Made by a program: the position numbers and the translations under genes. From NCBI RefSeq assembly GCF_025821625.1, contig NZ_JACKSH010000144.1, forward strand, positions 1 through 37,794: DNA of 37,794 nt, in the 5' to 3' direction. The notes beneath the pieces were generated by a model, which was not told the origin of the DNA, made no database searches, and saw nothing but the letters and a program-made list of their open reading frames with translations. Below, piece after piece: positions 34,683 through 37,794 of the stretch; positions within the stretch are counted from its first letter, which is position 1; the number at the start of each line of letters is the position of its first letter. This stretch comes from Mycolicibacterium pyrenivorans (GTDB lineage Bacteria; Actinomycetota; Actinomycetes; Mycobacteriales; Mycobacteriaceae).

Positions 34683-35236
34683 GTCCGAGGCGGAGGGTCG
34701 ACGGCGACTTCGTCGCCACCGACTACTTCACGGTGACTCCGAGGCCAGTGCGGCGTTGGGGGCTGACGTTGGTGACGGTTACGGCGACACTGGTGACCGC
34801 AGCTGCGATCGCTGCCAGCGTATTCATGTTCGTCGAACACGAGTCTGATCGCCGGGACGAGGTGAAGGAAGCCGCGGCTTTAGGGTACGCCCGCGAGTTC
34901 ATGACCATGTACATGACGCTGGACCCGTTCAATGCCAACGCTTATGCCGACCGGATCGCTGCCCAGGCCACCGGTGAGTTCGCAAAGAATTTCCAACAGA
35001 AGGAGAACGACATACTCATCCAGGTAGCTCGCGCAGAGCCGACTACCGGTGAGGTGCTGGATGCGGGCCTGCAGCGCTGGAATGGCGACAATAGCGCCGA
35101 CATCCTGATCGCGACAAAGGTGACTTCGAAGACGCCTGACGGGAAGTCCACGATTGAAAGCGGAAGTCGTTGGATCGTAACGACGAGCAGGGAAGGAGAG
35201 CAGTGGAAGATCAGCAACCTGATCCAGGTGATCTGA
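34679..35236 (+). CDS. mam1C: Mce-associated membrane protein Mam1C (Rv0177-like)
   Basis: GTG 34679 overlaps the mam1B stop (GTGA) and gives 185 aa, the size of Rv0177. A longer frame back to 34619 is a shadow within mam1B. A basic head SPRRRVDGDF precedes one membrane helix (about 27-50). The rest is an extracytoplasmic NTF2-like domain, with AREFMTMYMTLDPFNANAYA as its first helices and WIVTTSREGEQWKISNLIQV as its last strands. No cysteines are seen in the domain. It overlaps mam1D by 34 bp. Confidence 0.9.
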   Translation: MSPRRRVDGDFVATDYFTVTPRPVRRWGLTLVTVTATLVTAAAIAASVFMFVEHESDRRDEVKEAAALGYAREFMTMYMTLDPFNANAYADRIAAQATGEFAKNFQQKENDILIQVARAEPTTGEVLDAGLQRWNGDNSADILIATKVTSKTPDGKSTIESGSRWIVTTSREGEQWKISNLIQVI

Positions 35237-36030
35237 CTGCCTTGGACGAGGCCGTCGCGGCGCGCGGCGACAACATCGAGGCCACCCCGACGACGCCGCG
35301 CCGCCGACGGTTCTTCCGGCGGCGCTCCGAGAGCGTGGCGCTCGAGCAGAACCCCGCCGAACCGGTGCCGGCCGCCAGCCAGCTTAAGACTCCCGTCGGC
35401 AAAGCTGCGCGTGCTGCGAAAGCCTCCGAGCCGGAACCGAATCCACCATCCGACCAGCAGCCTGAGGCCAACACCGGAGAGGTCACGCTGGTTCCGCACC
35501 GGCCCGCGGGCTCGCGGTTCATCGCTGCGGTCATCTCAGCATCGGTCCTCGTCGTAGCCGCGGCAGCGTTCGCAGGCGCCGCGGTGCAGCCGTACCTGTC
35601 CCAGCGGGCGTTGGTGGAAACGAAGTTGGACATCGCGCGCACGGCCACGAACGCGATTACCACTCTGTGGACCTACACTCCAGACGACATGGCCGCGTTG
35701 GCGAACCGGGCATCGCGTTACCTCACTCCAGACTTCGCCGACGAGTACCGTAAATACATCGATGCGATCATCGAACCCAACAAGCAGGCGAAGGTCACCA
35801 ACACCACCGACGTCAAGGGTGCCGCCGTGGAAAGCGTGTCCCCGGCCGGCGTCCCGACCGAGGCCACCGCGCTGGTGTACACCAACTCGGTCGCGACCAG
35901 CCCGGTGACCAAGAACATTCCGTCGCTGCGGTACCTGTCCTACCGGCTGACGATGAAGCGCGACGGCCGAGACTGGCTGATCACTCGGATGTCGACCATC
36001 ACGTCATTCGACCTGACTCCCCAACTCTGA
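35203..36030 (+). CDS. mam1D: Mce-associated membrane protein Mam1D (Rv0178-like)
   Basis: GTG 35203, behind GGGAAGGAGAG, opens a 275-aa protein that starts VEDQQPDPGDL. The first 110 residues are a charged, Pro/Ala-rich cytoplasmic region. Then come a membrane helix (about 111-134) and an NTF2-like extracytoplasmic domain ending YLSYRLTMKRDGRDWLITRM. It is the last gene of the mce1 operon, as Rv0178 is in M. tuberculosis. The long disordered cytoplasmic head distinguishes it from Mam1A and Mam1C. The gap to the convergent hydrolase is 174 bp. Confidence 0.9.
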   Translation: MEDQQPDPGDLTALDEAVAARGDNIEATPTTPRRRRFFRRRSESVALEQNPAEPVPAASQLKTPVGKAARAAKASEPEPNPPSDQQPEANTGEVTLVPHRPAGSRFIAAVISASVLVVAAAAFAGAAVQPYLSQRALVETKLDIARTATNAITTLWTYTPDDMAALANRASRYLTPDFADEYRKYIDAIIEPNKQAKVTNTTDVKGAAVESVSPAGVPTEATALVYTNSVATSPVTKNIPSLRYLSYRLTMKRDGRDWLITRMSTITSFDLTPQL

Positions 36031-36204
36031 CCGCGGCCTGCGCCCTTTCCCTCCCCGGTTGGTCGGGTATAGCAGTCAGTACCGAGGCCGTCATTCTTGC
36101 GACGCTTGCCGTTGGGGTCAGGGCCCTCCCCCCCCTGGCAAGCGACATCGGTGATGCCTTTCCAGGCATGGGTGCAGCCGGCCCAGAGATCCCGAGGCGC
36201 AGCC
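36031..36204. other. Gap between mam1D and the convergent hydrolase; small hairpins
   Basis: ATGCCT-TTCC-AGGCAT (36154-36169) is a perfect 6-bp hairpin, and GAGGC-GCA-GCCTC (36194-36206) runs into the hydrolase stop. Either could help end the two converging transcripts. A G/C tract (CCCCCCCC, about 36127-36135) lies between. On the minus strand an open frame crosses the gap, but no start is supported. Confidence 0.35.
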
Positions 36205-37611
36205 TCAAGGGCTCGTCCCCGGGCTCGTAGACGACGAGCCCATACGCGCAAACGACCGACCGAACGATCTGCCTGACGAGTCGTCGCTGCGGCCGGCACC
36301 GCGTTTGCCGGCAGCCCGCCCGCCAGCTGGGTCGCTGGTTTCGGAACGACTCTTGTCCGCGACATCACTCGTAGCAAGGCGATTTGGGAGAATTCGATCT
36401 CTGCTGGTCACCTCGGTTGATGCCCTCGCCGATAGTGGGGTTTCGGCGCTTTCGCCGACGTCTCCTTCGGCGTTCGGAACGGCACCCGCGGTGCTGGGCT
36501 GACCAAAGGTCGCCCACGAACGTGCGCCATCCTCCCCCGTGCTGAGGTCTGTAATGGGCTGACGGGCGTAGCGATTACGCGGTTGTGAAGGCGGGCTGTC
36601 TACTTGCTCTCCGCTTGCACCGTCAGAAAACTCCTCGGCTCTGCTACCGTCTTCGTCGAGCGCTGGTTCTCGAGGATGAACCTCTGGGTCGGCCGCGCCA
36701 TTCAGACTGACACGCAGCTTCGAAGACAGCGATGTGGAAAGATCGGTACGCGAAGGGTTTTCATCGGCGGCCGGGCCGAATTGGGCCGGAAACTGGTGAA
36801 GCACCGCATCCGCGGATGCTGGATCCACAAGGTTTGGATAGTCACGGTCGTATGCGGAATCGATGACGACTTTGACGGGACCGTTGAGAACGTGTGCGAG
36901 CCCGCTCAGTCCAGCCATGCGCAGAGGCGCGAGAAGTGGGACGTCCTCACTGCGTATCAGTACGTAGGTGGTGTTCCCCTCCACCCACACGAGTTTGTCG
37001 GAAGCCTCCAGGTCAACCCTCTCGTAGCCGGGGACGTGGATGAAGACAAAACCGGCATAAGCATTCGCGAGAGCCACCAGATTGAGGGGATTGTCCGGAA
37101 AATCAGCAGCGCCGTCGTACTCGACGGCAACATCCAAGACGGGGTAATCCGTGCCAGGGGTCTCCGGCCTCAAACCGAGGTCGGGGCGTATCCCGCCGTA
37201 CTTGCGCTCCGGGTTGGCTGCCAGTACGAACGACACCTTGCTCGGATCCGGCGCGCCCTCCTTTCCAGCGTTCTGCCGCAGCCATTGTGAGGCAACACTC
37301 GCGCCTTGCGAGAAGGCCAGTACGGTTGTAGGAGTACTGGCCGATCTCATGACCCAGTTGAGCGCCAGCACTCCGCCTGGTTCGCTGAGAGCGGGCACAC
37401 CGGCCGGGTAGGGGATTGTCGAACACGAACTGCCAGAGGCCTCTTCGCAGAAGGCACCCTGGAATATTTTCTGCATGTTCCAGTGCAACGTGCCCAGATT
37501 CGTGTAGCCGGTAAGCGTACGAACAGAAGCCGTCAGCGCGATGTTCTGAGGGATAAGCGATGTGACGGCCGTGACCGATGCCGCTGCTGCAATGGTCAAG
37601 AAAGTGCGCAT
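36205..37611 (-). CDS. Secreted PE-PPE-domain-like serine hydrolase with long disordered tail
   Basis: From ATG 37611 the protein is 468 aa; the frame extends to 37689 without support. A signal peptide is likely (MRTFLTIAAAASVTAVTSL, then ASV near 30). The alpha/beta-hydrolase core covers about 30-285. It has TVLAFSQGASVASQWL, where Ser is the likely nucleophile in a G/FxSxG-like elbow, and VLAANPERKYGGI, which resembles the NPxRPNGG block of PE-PPE domains (PF08237). No PE or PPE head is present. The last 165 residues are Ser/Arg/Asp-rich low complexity and end in a short hairpin-coding stretch. Third-position GC is lower than in the mce1 genes. The probable activity is esterase/lipase at the cell surface. 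It converges on the mce1 operon; a functional link is only a suggestion. Confidence 0.8.
   Translation of the reverse strand: MRTFLTIAAAASVTAVTSLIPQNIALTASVRTLTGYTNLGTLHWNMQKIFQGAFCEEASGSSCSTIPYPAGVPALSEPGGVLALNWVMRSASTPTTVLAFSQGASVASQWLRQNAGKEGAPDPSKVSFVLAANPERKYGGIRPDLGLRPETPGTDYPVLDVAVEYDGAADFPDNPLNLVALANAYAGFVFIHVPGYERVDLEASDKLVWVEGNTTYVLIRSEDVPLLAPLRMAGLSGLAHVLNGPVKVVIDSAYDRDYPNLVDPASADAVLHQFPAQFGPAADENPSRTDLSTSLSSKLRVSLNGAADPEVHPREPALDEDGSRAEEFSDGASGEQVDSPPSQPRNRYARQPITDLSTGEDGARSWATFGQPSTAGAVPNAEGDVGESAETPLSARASTEVTSRDRILPNRLATSDVADKSRSETSDPAGGRAAGKRGAGRSDDSSGRSFGRSFARMGSSSTSPGTSP
36209..36241. repeat. 9-bp perfect inverted repeat at the hydrolase 3' end
   Basis: GGGCTCGTC (36209-36217) and GACGAGCCC (36233-36241) pair perfectly around 15 bases. 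The repeat lies inside the last codons of the hydrolase gene, so any terminator role would be for the plus-strand transcript from mce1. Confidence 0.4.
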
Positions 37612-37645
37612 TTCTGCCCTTTTCGTTCGACTTCGACAGCTCGCC

Positions 37646-37668
37646 AACCTAATAGCTAGTGAACCTAA
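37646..37668. repeat. Direct repeat AACCTAA, 16-bp period, before the hydrolase gene
   Basis: AACCTAA occurs at 37646-37652 and 37662-37668. The AT-rich spacing of 16 bp and the position 35-57 bp before the hydrolase ATG suit a promoter or an activator site. The second copy includes the stop codon of the upstream partial frame. Confidence 0.35.
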
Positions 37669-37794
37669 CTGTAATGGGTCGTGTGGCATACCGCTTGTTG
37701 TCCGTCGCTTTCGATGCCGATGATGCCGTCACTGTGATTGACGACCATCGTTGGGCCGTTTGTCGGCATGGTGACGCCGTGATCGGCGTGGTGG
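37665..37794 (-). CDS. Possible 3' end of an unidentified gene at the window edge
   Basis: On the minus strand 42 codons are open from the window edge to a TAG at 37665. The peptide VTMPTNGPTMVVNHSDGIIG plus a short Cys/His-containing end reads more like a protein than the other frames. Codon use resembles the AT-richer hydrolase gene 54 bp downstream, with which it could be co-transcribed. No family is recognisable. It may also be a chance open frame. Confidence 0.4.
   Translation of the reverse strand, partial: HHADHGVTMPTNGPTMVVNHSDGIIGIESDGQQAVCHTTHYS

Noticed and set aside
36604..37290. A 228-codon plus-strand frame opposite the hydrolase
   Set aside because: The opposite strand has a signal peptide, a nucleophile motif and a ribosome-binding site; this frame has none of these and no recognisable fold pattern.

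Overview
The window is high-GC actinobacterial DNA. Gene order and protein content place it in a mycobacterium, probably a fast-growing Mycolicibacterium-type species. It is syntenic with the M. tuberculosis stretch from about Rv0144 to Rv0178, the neighbourhood and entirety of the mce1 locus. That assignment rests on remembered protein sequences and gene order, not on a database search. No rRNA, tRNA, CRISPR array or insertion sequence was seen.

Left part (1-7.8 kb): a minus-strand unit of TetR regulator, small multi-spanning membrane protein and FUSC-type transporter (cut by the window edge), coupled by start/stop overlaps. Divergent from it are a Rv0144-like TetR regulator and a TIGR00027-type methyltransferase. 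Next comes a Rv0147-Rv0148-Rv0149-like redox cluster (aldehyde dehydrogenase, short-chain dehydrogenase, quinone oxidoreductase) ending in a DUF456 membrane protein. An 18-bp perfect palindrome precedes the aldehyde dehydrogenase.

Middle part (7.9-21.2 kb): a PtbB-like phosphatase coupled to fadE2. A divergent two-component system (LuxR-type response regulator and HisKA_3 kinase) follows. The transhydrogenase genes pntA-pntB have the two-subunit Escherichia coli-type architecture instead of the three-gene form of M. tuberculosis. Then come an internally deleted zinc alcohol dehydrogenase, a small zinc-ribbon-like protein, a 36-codon small ORF, the Rv0158-like TetR regulator, an M42 peptidase, a DUF72 protein, a DUF3349 fragment overlapping an MscS channel gene, the TB18.5 (Rv0164) homologue and the GntR regulator Mce1R.

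Right part (21.3-36.0 kb): the complete mce1 operon, fadD5-yrbE1A-yrbE1B-mce1A-B-C-D-lprK-mce1F-mam1A-B-C-D, all on the plus strand. Most junctions from yrbE1B on overlap or are only a few bases apart; the one large gap (215 bp) lies between fadD5 and yrbE1A. The products are expected to form an envelope-spanning lipid (fatty/mycolic acid) importer: two YrbE permeases in the inner membrane, six MCE-domain proteins crossing the periplasm, four accessory Mam proteins, and FadD5 to activate imported acid. Converging on the end of the operon is a secreted PE-PPE-domain-like serine hydrolase with a long disordered tail. A probable further partial gene lies at the right edge.

I found no clearly new multi-gene system. 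The best leads are the remodelled loci (pntAB type, deleted adh, two-component insertion, DUF3349 remnant), the unlisted small ORF, and the candidate operators in front of the redox cluster, the Rv0158-like regulator and mce1.
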